From: Gemmatimonadota bacterium
GTDB lineage: Bacteria > Gemmatimonadota > Gemmatimonadetes > Gemmatimonadales > GWC2-71-9
DNA length: 64,000 nucleotides
Assembly: GCA_016713785.1 (NCBI GenBank)
Contig: JADJOM010000003.1
Coordinates: 186,001-250,000 of the forward strand
Direction of reading: 5' to 3'
A program made the translations under genes and the position numbers. This document shows positions 26,489 through 37,017 of the stretch, piece by piece; the stretch's first letter is position 1; every line of letters starts with the position of its first letter. The notes beneath the pieces are model-generated. The model saw only the letters and a program-made list of their open reading frames with translations. It did not search any database and was not told the origin of the DNA.

Positions 26489-27825
26489 TGTCGACCGCAG
26501 GAACTCCCCGGCCGATCGCGCCGGCCCAGGGCAAGCTCGGTGTCCTCTGCGTCGGTCTCGGCGCCGTGGCGACCACCTTCATCGCGGGGGTGGAGCTGAT
26601 CCGCCGCGGCAAGGCCAAGCCGATCGGCTCCCTCACCCAGATGGGCACCATCCGTCTCGGCAAGCGCACCGAAGGGCGCGCCCCGCTGATCAAGGAATTC
26701 GTGCCGCTGGCCGACCTCAACGACCTCGTCTTCGGCGCCTGGGACCCGGTCCCGGACAACGCCTACCAGAGCTGCCTGCACTGCGGCGTGCTCGACAAGT
26801 GGGAACACGTCGAGCCGATCAAGGACTTCCTGCAGGCGATCACCCCGATGCCCGCGGCGTTCGACCAGCACTACGTCAAGAAGCTGGAAGGCAAGAACGT
26901 CAAGACCGCCAAGACCAAGAAGGACCTGGCCGAGGCGCTGCGGAAGGACATCCGCGACTTCAAGGCCAAGCACGGCTGTGACCGGCTGGTGATGGTGTGG
27001 TGCGCGTCGACCGAGATCTTCATCCAGCCCGGCCCGGCGCACCAGACGCTGGCGGCGTTCGAGAAGGGGATGGAGACCAACGACCCGACGATCGCCCCGT
27101 CGATGCTGTACGCCTGGGCGGCGGTGATGGAGGGGGTGCCCTTCGCCAACGGCGCGCCGAACCTGACCTGCGACTTCCCGGCGCTGGAGCAGCTGGCCAA
27201 GGACAAGGGCGTGGCCATCGGCGGCAAGGACTTCAAGACCGGCCAGACCATGCTCAAGACCGTGCTCTCGCCGATGTTCAAGGCGCGCATGCTCGGCGTG
27301 GCGGGGTGGTACAGCACCAACATCCTGGGCAACCGGGACGGCGAGGTGCTGGACGATCCCGAGAGCTTCAAGACCAAGGAAGAGTCGAAGCTGGGCGTGC
27401 TGGAGCACATCCTGCAGCCCAACCTCTACCCCGACCTGTACGGGGAGATCTACCACAAGGTGCGGATCAACTACTACCCGCCGCGTGGGGACAACAAGGA
27501 GGGGTGGGACAACATCGACATCTTCGGGTGGTGCGGGTACCCGATGCAGATCAAGGTCGACTTCCTCTGCCGCGACTCCATCCTGGCCGCGCCGCTGGTG
27601 CTCGACCTGGCGATCTTCTTCGATCTGGCCCAGCGGGCCAAGCTGTCGGGGATCCAGGAGTGGCTGTCGTTCTACTTCAAGAGCCCGCAGGTGGCCCCGG
27701 GGCTGTACCCGGAGCACGACCTCTTCATCCAGCAGACCAAGATGAAGAACACGCTGCGCTGGCTGATGGGGGAGTCGGCGATCACCCACCTGGGCGTGGA
27801 ATACTACGAGTACGGGGAGAAGTGA
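26488..27825 (+). CDS. ino1: Myo-inositol-1-phosphate synthase
   Basis: This 445-residue cytoplasmic enzyme converts glucose 6-phosphate to inositol 3-phosphate using tightly bound NAD. The N-terminal Rossmann loop LCVGLGAVATTFIAGVEL (about 17-34) binds NAD. Conserved downstream segments include KDFKTGQTMLKTVLSPMF, WYSTNILGNRDG and INYYPPRGDNKEGWDNID, which form the active site and the lysine-bearing region. The GTG start shares one base with the previous stop (TAGTG), giving tight coupling to the CDP-alcohol phosphotransferase. Together they point to inositol phospholipid synthesis, which is uncommon outside Actinobacteria and a few other phyla. Confidence 0.92.
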   Translation: MSTAGTPRPIAPAQGKLGVLCVGLGAVATTFIAGVELIRRGKAKPIGSLTQMGTIRLGKRTEGRAPLIKEFVPLADLNDLVFGAWDPVPDNAYQSCLHCGVLDKWEHVEPIKDFLQAITPMPAAFDQHYVKKLEGKNVKTAKTKKDLAEALRKDIRDFKAKHGCDRLVMVWCASTEIFIQPGPAHQTLAAFEKGMETNDPTIAPSMLYAWAAVMEGVPFANGAPNLTCDFPALEQLAKDKGVAIGGKDFKTGQTMLKTVLSPMFKARMLGVAGWYSTNILGNRDGEVLDDPESFKTKEESKLGVLEHILQPNLYPDLYGEIYHKVRINYYPPRGDNKEGWDNIDIFGWCGYPMQIKVDFLCRDSILAAPLVLDLAIFFDLAQRAKLSGIQEWLSFYFKSPQVAPGLYPEHDLFIQQTKMKNTLRWLMGESAITHLGVEYYEYGEK

Positions 27826-27831
27826 CCTCCC

Positions 27832-27896
27832 GGTGGTCCGGTGGTCCGGCGCCTCGGCCGAGGCGCCAGACCCGGGCCGCCGAGCCACCGAGCCGC
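27832..27896 (+). repeat. Two short octamer tandem repeats between ino1 and a small gene
   Basis: GGTGGTCC occurs twice in tandem (27832-27847). After a GCCTCGG/CCGAGGC palindrome, the octamers CGAGCCAC and CGAGCCGC follow in tandem (27881-27896), ending 2 nt before the next ATG. The same CGAGCCG-type octamer recurs upstream of the genes at 37018 and 45687. Confidence 0.6.
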
Positions 27897-27898
27897 CC

Positions 27899-28189
27899 AT
27901 GAAATATTTCCATCGCTGCCACCTCCCGCCCGAGGCGGTGATCGCCCAGGCCAACGCGTTCTTCGGCCCGCGGCTGGCGCCGACCGAGGAGGCGCCGCGG
28001 CGGCGCCGGTTCTCGGGTACGCTGGGCCAGATCGCGGTCAACGTCCAGGCCGAGGGGGGGCACTACACCCTCGTGACGGTCGAGACCAACCAGCCGGGCG
28101 AGAGCGAGGCGGACAAGCTGGCCAAGCGGTTCCTCACGATGGTGCACACGCTGTCCGACCCGTCGCACCCGGTGCGCGGGGCGTACTGA
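27899..28189 (+). CDS. Small protein of unknown function
   Basis: This predicted 96-residue protein lies between ino1 and the membrane pyrophosphatase. It begins MKYFHRCHLPPEAVIAQANAFFG and contains beta-like segments (GTLGQIAVNVQ, HYTLVTVETNQ) followed by a helix (EADKLAKRFLTMVHTLS). It has no signal peptide, membrane helix or cysteine cluster; one cysteine occurs near the start. I do not recognise the family. The composition and intact frame argue that it is real, and the ATG at 27899 is chosen because upstream sequence is a short repeat. A ribosome site is not obvious. Confidence 0.6.
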   Translation: MKYFHRCHLPPEAVIAQANAFFGPRLAPTEEAPRRRRFSGTLGQIAVNVQAEGGHYTLVTVETNQPGESEADKLAKRFLTMVHTLSDPSHPVRGAY

Positions 28190-28200
28190 ATCCGGGCGGG

Positions 28201-28234
28201 CGGCGAGGGGCGGGTGCAGATCCGCCCCTCGCCG
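28201..28234 (+). terminator. Long hairpin upstream of the membrane pyrophosphatase gene
   Basis: A 13-bp perfect stem (CGGCGAGGGGCGG / CCGCCCCTCGCCG) encloses an 8-nt loop. There is no T tract, so it could be a weak terminator or a leader structure of the downstream mRNA, whose ATG is at 28277. Confidence 0.45.
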
Positions 28235-28276
28235 CGCCCGTCCCCTCGATCCCGATCCTCCAGGAGAAGGTCCCCC

Positions 28277-30754
<2,478 letters not shown>

Positions 30755-30780
30755 CCGCCCGGCCCGGCCGGCGCGGTCCA

Positions 30781-30810
30781 GGGGCGGAGCGCGAGCTCCG
30801 CCCCTATCTT
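30781..30810 (+). terminator. Terminator hairpin overlapping a -10 element
   Basis: A 10-bp stem GGGGCGGAGC/GCTCCGCCCC with loop GCGA (30781-30804) is followed by TATCTTTT, a short T-rich tail. TATCTT (30805-30810) also looks like a -10 for the GH3 gene, whose ATG lies 12 nt further on without a Shine-Dalgarno. Confidence 0.65.
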
Positions 30811-30822
30811 TTCCCCCATCCC

Positions 30823-33429
30823 ATGCGACTACCCAGGCCGCTCCTCCTCGTTGCCGCCATCCCCGTCGCGCTCCCGGCGCAGGGGACGCGTTTGCCGTAC
30901 CAGGATCCCGCCCGCCCCATCGAGGCGCGGGTGGCCGACCTGCTGCCCCGGCTGACGCCGACGGAGAAGTTCTGGCAGCTCTACCTCCACCCTGGCGACA
31001 GCACCAGCGGCCGGGACGCCGGGCCCGGACGGTACGGCATCCAGGTGCAGGCGGCCGGGGGCACCATCGATGCCCTCCGCCAGGTGAACCGGGTCCAGGC
31101 GGACGCCCTGGCCGGCTCCCGCCTGGGCATTCCGCTCATCCCGGTGGCGGAGGCGCTGCACGGCGTGGTGGGGGAGGGGGCCACTGCCTTTCCCCAGGCC
31201 ATCGCGCTCGCCGCGACGTGGGACACGGCGCTGATGCGGGAGGTAGCCACGGCGATCGCCACCGAGGCCCGCGCCCGGGGCATCCGCCAGGTGCTCTCCC
31301 CGGTGCTCAACCTGGCCACCGACGCCCGCTGGGGCCGGGTGGAGGAGACCTATGGCGAGGACCCCTGGCTCGCCGGGCTGATGGGGCAGGCGTTCATCCA
31401 GCCCTTCGAGCGGCGGGGCATCGTTTCCACGCCGAAGCACTTCGTGGCGAATGTGGGCGACGGGGGCCGCGACAGCTATCCGATCGAATGGAGCGCGCGC
31501 CGGCTCCGGGAACGGGATCTCCCCCCGTTCCGCCGCGCCCTCCGGGAAGGCGGCGCGCGAGGCCTGATGGCGGCGTACAACTCGGTGGATGGCCGCCCGG
31601 CGTCGGCGAGTCCATGGCTGCTCCGGGACGTCCTGCGGCGGGAGTGGGGCTTTGGCGGGGTGGTCATGTCCGACGCCGGCGGGGTCGGTGGCGCCAACGT
31701 GCTGCATGGCACCGCCACGGACTACGCCGACGCCACCGCGCAGGCCATGGCCGCCGGGCTCGAGGTGATCTTCCAGGGCGATGCCGCCAGCGCCCCCCTC
31801 TTCCAGGCGGCGTTCGACCGTGGCCTGATCGCGCCGGCGGTGGTCGACAGCGCGGTGGCGCGCGTGCTGCGCCTCAAGTTTGCGCTCGGGCTCTTCGAGG
31901 CGCCGTACACCAGCGACACCGTGGCGCGCGCCCTCGCCGCAGACACGCTGGCCCACGCCCTGGCCCGACGTGCCGCCATCCAATCGGCCGTCCTGCTTCG
32001 CAACGAGCGCCGGACCTTGCCGCTCGACCCGCGCCGGATCCGCCGCCTGGCCCTCATCGGCGTCGATGCCGACGAGGCGAGGCTGGGCGGCTACTCCGGG
32101 TCGGGTCGGCGCCTGGTCAGTGCGCGCGCCGCCCTCGAGGCCCGCCTCGGCGCGGCGCGGGTGCGGTACCACCCCGGGCCGGGCCGGTCGGTGCAGCGCT
32201 ACGTGACCGTCCCGGGCACGGCCCTCAGCGCTGCCGGGGGCGTGCGCGGCCTGGTGGCACGCTACTACGCCGGGCCGGACTTCGGGCGCCTGGCCGAGGA
32301 GCGCCTCGATTCCCGGATCGACTTCCACTGGACCTTCCTGCCGCCGGCCGCCACGCTGGATCCGTCCTGGTTCAGCGCCCGCTGGCATGGCGTGATCACC
32401 TCGCCAGTCTCCGGGCCGGCCCGCATCGGCCTGGTGGGCACCGATGGGTACCGCCTCTGGCTCAACGACTCCCTGGTGATCGACGCCTGGAGTGAGCAGG
32501 GAGCGAGCGAGCGACTGGTGCCGGTGCGGCTCGTGGCGGGGCGGGGCATCGGCCTCCGGCTGGAGGCCCGCCAGCCGGCGGGCAACGGACGGCTCCGCAT
32601 GGTCTGGGACGTCGGGGTGGTGGACGAGGGCGAGCGGCGGATGGCCGACGCGATGGCGGCGGCCCGAGCCGCGGACGTCGCGGTGGTGATGGCCGGGCTG
32701 GAGGAGGGTGAGTTCCGCGACCGGGCCTCGCTCGCGCTGCCGGGGCGCCAGGAGGAGCTGATCCGGCGGGTGGCCGCGACCGGCACCCCGGTGGTGGTGG
32801 TCCTCGTGGGCGGGGGAGCGGTCACCATGCGCCCCTGGCTGGACCGGGTCGCCGCCGTGCTCGACCTCTGGTACCCCGGCGAGGCCGGCGGCGAGGCACT
32901 GGCCGCGCTGCTCTTCGGAGCGGCGTCGCCAGGCGGTCGGCTGCCGATCACCTTCCCGGTGGCGGAGGGGCAGTTGCCACTGGTCTACAACCACCTGCCC
33001 AGCGGCCGCGGCGACGACTACGACGACCTCACCGGCCTGCCCCAGTTCCCCTTCGGCTTCGGGCTCGGGTACACCACGTTCGCCTACGACAGCCTGCGCA
33101 TCCTTCCGGATACGGTCGCGACGGGCAGCGGGCTGCAGGTGCGGTGTACCATCACCAATACCGGCACCCGCGCGGGCGACGAAGTGGCCCAGCTCTACCT
33201 CCGCGACCCCGTGGCCAGCGTGTCGCGCCCCGTGATGCAACTGGCGGGCTTCCAGCGGGTGCACCTGGCGCCGGGTGAGTCGCGGGAGGTCTGGTTCCGG
33301 GTGGAGCCTGACCAGCTGGCGGTGCTCGATGCGGCGCTCCATCCCGTGGTTGAACCGGGGCGGCTCGAGGTCCTCGTCGGCGCCTCCTCGCGCGACCTCC
33401 GCCTGCGGGGCGTGGCCACGCTCCGCTGA
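30823..33429 (+). CDS. Secreted GH3 beta-glycosidase with inserted PA14 domain
   Basis: This 868-residue protein has a signal peptide (about 1-20, ending ALPAQ). The GH3 N-terminal barrel carries RWGRVEETYGEDPWL, KHFVAN and the nucleophile Asp284 in GGVVMSDAGG. The C-terminal GH3 sandwich is interrupted by a PA14 carbohydrate-binding module (about 477-600, LVARYYAGPDF to GTDGYRLWLNDSLV). A fibronectin-III-like domain ends the protein. The layout is that of beta-glucosidases and beta-xylosidases acting on plant or microbial glycans. The exact substrate is not decided by sequence. It appears monocistronic and possibly leaderless. Confidence 0.9.
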   Translation: MRLPRPLLLVAAIPVALPAQGTRLPYQDPARPIEARVADLLPRLTPTEKFWQLYLHPGDSTSGRDAGPGRYGIQVQAAGGTIDALRQVNRVQADALAGSRLGIPLIPVAEALHGVVGEGATAFPQAIALAATWDTALMREVATAIATEARARGIRQVLSPVLNLATDARWGRVEETYGEDPWLAGLMGQAFIQPFERRGIVSTPKHFVANVGDGGRDSYPIEWSARRLRERDLPPFRRALREGGARGLMAAYNSVDGRPASASPWLLRDVLRREWGFGGVVMSDAGGVGGANVLHGTATDYADATAQAMAAGLEVIFQGDAASAPLFQAAFDRGLIAPAVVDSAVARVLRLKFALGLFEAPYTSDTVARALAADTLAHALARRAAIQSAVLLRNERRTLPLDPRRIRRLALIGVDADEARLGGYSGSGRRLVSARAALEARLGAARVRYHPGPGRSVQRYVTVPGTALSAAGGVRGLVARYYAGPDFGRLAEERLDSRIDFHWTFLPPAATLDPSWFSARWHGVITSPVSGPARIGLVGTDGYRLWLNDSLVIDAWSEQGASERLVPVRLVAGRGIGLRLEARQPAGNGRLRMVWDVGVVDEGERRMADAMAAARAADVAVVMAGLEEGEFRDRASLALPGRQEELIRRVAATGTPVVVVLVGGGAVTMRPWLDRVAAVLDLWYPGEAGGEALAALLFGAASPGGRLPITFPVAEGQLPLVYNHLPSGRGDDYDDLTGLPQFPFGFGLGYTTFAYDSLRILPDTVATGSGLQVRCTITNTGTRAGDEVAQLYLRDPVASVSRPVMQLAGFQRVHLAPGESREVWFRVEPDQLAVLDAALHPVVEPGRLEVLVGASSRDLRLRGVATLR

Positions 33430-33497
33430 CGCCGGGCCCTTCCGTCCCCTCCCGAAGCGGGCTAACCTAGCCGCGCCCTCACCGGAGAATCCCTGGC

Positions 33498-34805
33498 ATG
33501 ACCCGACGCTCCCTTGCCGCCGCGCTCCTGCTGCTGCCGGCCGCCCTCGCCGCCCAGTCCGACGCCGACGTCGCGCGGGCCACGGAACGCCTCGCCCCCC
33601 GCATGATCGAGATCCGGCACGACCTGCACCAGCACCCGGAACTCAGCAATCGCGAGACCCGCACCGCCGGCCTGGTGGCGGACGAGCTCCGCCGGCTCGG
33701 GTTCGAGGTGCGGACCGGCGTGGGCCGGACCGGCGTGGTGGGGATCCTCCGGGGCGGGAAGCCGGGCCCGGTCGTCGCGATCCGCGCCGACATGGATGCC
33801 CTGCCCGTGACGGAGCAGGGTGACCTCCCCTTCAAGTCGATCGTCACGGCCGAGTATCTCGGCCGCCAGACCGGGGTCTTCCACGCCTGCGGCCACGACA
33901 CCCACGTGGCGGCGCAGCTGGGCGTGGCCAACATCCTGGCCGGGATGAAGTCCCAGCTCACCGGGACGGTGGTGTTCATCTTCCAGCCGGCCGAGGAGGG
34001 GCCACCCCCGGGTGAGGCAGGCGGCGCGTCGCTCATGATCGCGGAGGGCGCGCTGCGCGACCCCCGCCCGGACCTGATCGTCGCGTTCCACGCCAATGGC
34101 GTTCCTCCCGACGCCGAAGGAGAGGACGAGCTCCTGGGCCGGGTGGCCTATACGCCGGGCCCCACCTACGCCGCGGCCACGCGCTGGTCGGCGAAGGTGC
34201 TTGGCCGCCAGGCGCACGGCTCCACGCCGCACCTGAGTATCGACGCCGCGGTCACCGCCTCGCAGGTCGTCCTGGCGCTGCAGACCATCCGGTCGCGGAC
34301 GCTGTCGCCGTTCTCCGACAACGTCGTGACGGTCGGCGTGATGCGGGGCGGGGACCGGAACAACATCATCCCGGGCGAGATGCTGCTCGAGGGGACGATC
34401 CGCACCTTCAATGACGCGGACCTGGACACCATCGAGCGCCGCATGCGCGAGATCTTCGACGGCATCACCCGCTCGGCCGGGGCCACCTTCACCCTCGAGT
34501 TCGACCGTTCGCATCCGATGACGGTCAACGACACCACCCTGAGCCGGCGCTTCGGCCCCGTGCTGGCCCGGGTGGCCGGCGCCTCCAACGTGCGGGTCGC
34601 GCCGCCGGTCACCGGTGCGGAAGACTTTTCCTACTTTGCGCGCGAGGTGCCCGGCTTCTACGTGCGGATCGGCGCCGTGCCGGCGGGGAAGGTCTCCGGC
34701 GGACACCACACCCCGACGTTCTACGCCGATGACCAGACCGTGCCGCACGCCATGCGCATCATGACCGCGCTGGTGCTCGAGGCGCTGAGGCCCGCGGCAC
34801 GCTGA
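33498..34805 (+). CDS. Secreted M20-family amidohydrolase
   Basis: This 435-residue metalloenzyme has a signal peptide (LAAALLLLPAALAAQ, about 6-20). Family features are HQHPELSNRE, IRADMDALPV, HACGHDTHVA (metal ligands, about 130-139) and FIFQPAEEG (catalytic glutamate and metal glutamate, about 160). MAH-type dimerisation domain and VTGAEDFSYFA follow. Relatives hydrolyse N-acyl amino acids, hippurate or indole-acetyl amino acids. Substrate unknown; secretion suggests scavenging of peptides or acyl amino acids. GGAGA lies 10 nt before the ATG. Confidence 0.9.
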   Translation: MTRRSLAAALLLLPAALAAQSDADVARATERLAPRMIEIRHDLHQHPELSNRETRTAGLVADELRRLGFEVRTGVGRTGVVGILRGGKPGPVVAIRADMDALPVTEQGDLPFKSIVTAEYLGRQTGVFHACGHDTHVAAQLGVANILAGMKSQLTGTVVFIFQPAEEGPPPGEAGGASLMIAEGALRDPRPDLIVAFHANGVPPDAEGEDELLGRVAYTPGPTYAAATRWSAKVLGRQAHGSTPHLSIDAAVTASQVVLALQTIRSRTLSPFSDNVVTVGVMRGGDRNNIIPGEMLLEGTIRTFNDADLDTIERRMREIFDGITRSAGATFTLEFDRSHPMTVNDTTLSRRFGPVLARVAGASNVRVAPPVTGAEDFSYFAREVPGFYVRIGAVPAGKVSGGHHTPTFYADDQTVPHAMRIMTALVLEALRPAAR

Positions 34806-34833
34806 CGGCCACCTTCCGGGCGGGGAGCGGGTC

Positions 34834-34862
34834 GGAGGCCCGGGCACATCGCCCGGGCCTCC
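34834..34862 (+). terminator. Terminator-like hairpin before the E1alpha promoter
   Basis: A 12-bp perfect stem (GGAGGCCCGGGC/GCCCGGGCCTCC) with loop ACATC follows the amidohydrolase gene. Only TGCTT follows, and the next bases are the -35 of a new promoter. Confidence 0.6.
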
Positions 34863-34865
34863 TGC

Positions 34866-34894
34866 TTGACTCCCCCGGCCCGGCTCCCGATCTT
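34866..34894 (+). promoter_or_regulatory. Promoter of the 2-oxoacid dehydrogenase genes
   Basis: -35 TTGACT (34866-34871), spacer of 17 bp, -10 GATCTT (34889-34894). The ATG at 34914 is about 13 nt beyond the expected start and lacks a Shine-Dalgarno. Confidence 0.65.
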
Positions 34895-34913
34895 CCGCCT
34901 CCCAACCCGATCC

Positions 34914-35963
34914 ATGACCGCCGCCCCTCGCGCCACCCCGCCCCCCGCCGGGCTCACCGGCCCCCAGCTGCTCGACCTCTACTATTGGATGCGCCTGACC
35001 CGCTCGCTGGAAGAGCGCCTGGTCGGGCTGCACCGGCAGGGGAAGGTCGTGGGGGGGCTGTTCCGCTCCCTGGGGCAGGAGGCGGACGCGGTGGGCAGCG
35101 CCTACGCGCTCGAGCCCGGCGATATCCTCTCGCCCCTGATCCGGAACCTCGGGTCCATGCTGGTCAAGGGGGCGACCCCGCTCGAGGTGTTCCGGCAGTA
35201 CATGGCCAAGGCGGAGAGCCCCACCGCCGGCCGCGAGCTCAATATCCACTTCAATGACCTCGCGCGCGGCTTCCTGGGACAGGTCTCGCCCCTCGGCGCC
35301 ATGGTGCCGGTGATGGCCGGGATCGCGCTCTCCTTCCGGATGACGGGGCAGCGGCGGGTGGGACTGGTCTACGTGGGCGATGGCGCCATGAGCACCGGCG
35401 CCTTCCACGAGGGGATCAACTTCGCCGCCGTGCAGCGGCTGCCGCTGGTGGTGGTGTGCGAGAACAACGGCTACGCCTACAGCACCCCGGCGCGGCTGCA
35501 GACCGCGGCCGCGCGCCTGGTGGACAAGGCGCCCGGCTACGGGATCGCCGCGGAGCGCGCCGACGGCAATGACGTGGTGGCCACCTGGGAGGCCACGAAG
35601 GCCGCCGTGGACCGCGCCCGCGCGGGGGACGGCGTGACGCTCGTGGAGCTCGTGACCTACCGCCGCAAGGGCCACGCGGAGCACGACGACCAGCGCTACG
35701 TCCCCGCGGGCGAGATCGAGGCGTGGGAGCGGAACGACCCGATCGACCGCCACCTGGCGCGGCTCCGGGCGGAGGGCTGGGCCACCGAGCCCGAGCTCGC
35801 CGCCACCGACGCCCGGGTGGCGCGGGAACTGGACGAGGCGCTGGCCCGTTGCCTGGAGGAGCCGTTCCCCGACCCCGGCACCGCGCTCACGGGGGTCTAC
35901 GCCGATCCCGCCGCCGCGCCGCTCGAGTGGTACCGCCGCATCGCCGAGCCGCCGCGTGGCTGA
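34914..35963 (+). CDS. 2-oxoacid dehydrogenase E1 alpha subunit
   Basis: This 349-residue thiamine-diphosphate enzyme subunit has the cofactor motif GDGAMSTGAFHEGINFAAVQRLPLV with its closing ENN (about 150-180). It also has YRRKGHAEHDDQRY, which contains the phosphorylation-loop histidine and arginine. It decarboxylates a 2-oxoacid together with the E1 beta subunit encoded next, with which it overlaps by 8 nt. The sequence does not cleanly separate pyruvate from branched-chain 2-oxoacids. An E2 gene follows, but no lipoamide dehydrogenase (E3) gene is present in the window. An ATG at 34866 in the same frame would coincide with the -35, so 34914 is preferred. Confidence 0.9.
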   Translation: MTAAPRATPPPAGLTGPQLLDLYYWMRLTRSLEERLVGLHRQGKVVGGLFRSLGQEADAVGSAYALEPGDILSPLIRNLGSMLVKGATPLEVFRQYMAKAESPTAGRELNIHFNDLARGFLGQVSPLGAMVPVMAGIALSFRMTGQRRVGLVYVGDGAMSTGAFHEGINFAAVQRLPLVVVCENNGYAYSTPARLQTAAARLVDKAPGYGIAAERADGNDVVATWEATKAAVDRARAGDGVTLVELVTYRRKGHAEHDDQRYVPAGEIEAWERNDPIDRHLARLRAEGWATEPELAATDARVARELDEALARCLEEPFPDPGTALTGVYADPAAAPLEWYRRIAEPPRG

Positions 35964-36936
35964 GACCACCTATCTCGAGGCCATCCGCCAGGGGCTCTGG
36001 GAGGAGCTCGAGCGCGACGAGCGGGTGTTCCTGCTGGGCGAGGACATCGGCGCGCTGGGCGGGCCGTTCCGGGTGACCGAGGGGATGCTCGAGCGGTTCG
36101 GGGCCGGCCGGGTGATCGACACCCCCATCAGCGAGCAGGCCATCATCGGCGCGGCCGCCGGCGCGGCGCACATGGGCCTCCGCCCGGTGTGCGAGATGCA
36201 GTTCATCGACTTCATCGCCTGCGGCTACGACATGCTCACCAACTACGTGGCCACCGCCCGGTATCGTGCGGGGCTCCCGACCCCGATGGTGGTCCGGGGC
36301 CCGAGCGGGGGCTACGTCCGGGGCGGGCCGTTCCACAGCCAGAACCCGGAGGCGGCGTTTCTCCACACCCCCGGGCTGAAAATCGTCTGCCCGGCCACGG
36401 TCCGGGACGCCAAGGGACTGATCAAGGCCGCCATCCGGGACGAGGACCCGGTACTCTTCTTCGAGCACAAGTATCTTTACCGGCGGATCAAGGAGGACCT
36501 CCCGGCCGGGGAGGAGATCCTCACCCCGATCGGCCGGGCGCGGGTGGCCCGGGCCGGGGCTGACCTGACGATCGTGACCTGGTCGGCGATGGTCTGGAAG
36601 GCGCTGGAGGCCGCCGAACGACTGGCGGCCGTGGATGGGCTGTCGGTGGAGGTGCTGGACCTCCGGACGCTGCTGCCGCTGGACGACGAGGCGATCGTGG
36701 CCTCGGTCCGGAAGACGAGCCGGGTGCTGGTGGCCCACGAGGACACCCGCACCGGTGGTGTGGCGGGCGAGATCATCGCCCGGATCAACGAACTGGCGTT
36801 CGAATGGCTGGACGCCCCGGTGCGCCGGGTGGCGGCCCACGACGTGCCGCTGCCCTACGCCCCGACGCTTGAAGACACGGTGCTGCCCCAGACCGAGGAC
36901 CTGATCACCGCCAGCCGTTGGCTGGCGAGTTACTAA
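35956..36936 (+). CDS. 2-oxoacid dehydrogenase E1 beta subunit
   Basis: This 326-residue partner of E1 alpha completes the thiamine-diphosphate site. It shows LLGEDIGALGGPFRVTEGM, DTPISEQAIIGAAAGAAHMG with the catalytic glutamate, and GPSGGYVRGGPFHSQNPEA. The C-terminal transketolase-type domain (about 200-326) is complete (TRTGGVAGEIIARI). The heterotetramer would feed an acyl group to the lipoyl domain of the E2 encoded downstream. The start is a GTG within the end of the alpha gene. The 81-bp gap to E2 is occupied by an 8-bp degenerate tandem repeat. Confidence 0.92.
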   Translation: MAETTYLEAIRQGLWEELERDERVFLLGEDIGALGGPFRVTEGMLERFGAGRVIDTPISEQAIIGAAAGAAHMGLRPVCEMQFIDFIACGYDMLTNYVATARYRAGLPTPMVVRGPSGGYVRGGPFHSQNPEAAFLHTPGLKIVCPATVRDAKGLIKAAIRDEDPVLFFEHKYLYRRIKEDLPAGEEILTPIGRARVARAGADLTIVTWSAMVWKALEAAERLAAVDGLSVEVLDLRTLLPLDDEAIVASVRKTSRVLVAHEDTRTGGVAGEIIARINELAFEWLDAPVRRVAAHDVPLPYAPTLEDTVLPQTEDLITASRWLASY

Positions 36937-36975
36937 CCGCTCGACCGCCGCCGCACCGGACTCGGCCGTTCTCGC

Positions 36976-37015
36976 CGAGCCGCCGGGGCGCGGAGTCGCC
37001 GAGCCGACGGAGTTG
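36976..37015 (+). repeat. Degenerate octamer tandem repeat upstream of E2
   Basis: Five consecutive 8-bp units keep register: CGAGCCGC, CGGGGCGC, GGAGTCGC, CGAGCCGA, CGGAGTTG. The array ends 2 nt before the E2 ATG at 37018, so it also spans the usual ribosome-site position (GGAGTTG in the last unit may serve as that site). Confidence 0.6.
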
Positions 37016-37017
37016 CC

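Noticed and set aside
30829..33342. An 837-codon minus-strand open frame opposite the GH3 glucosidase
   Set aside because: Same reason: antisense of a well-supported gene, with low-complexity product.
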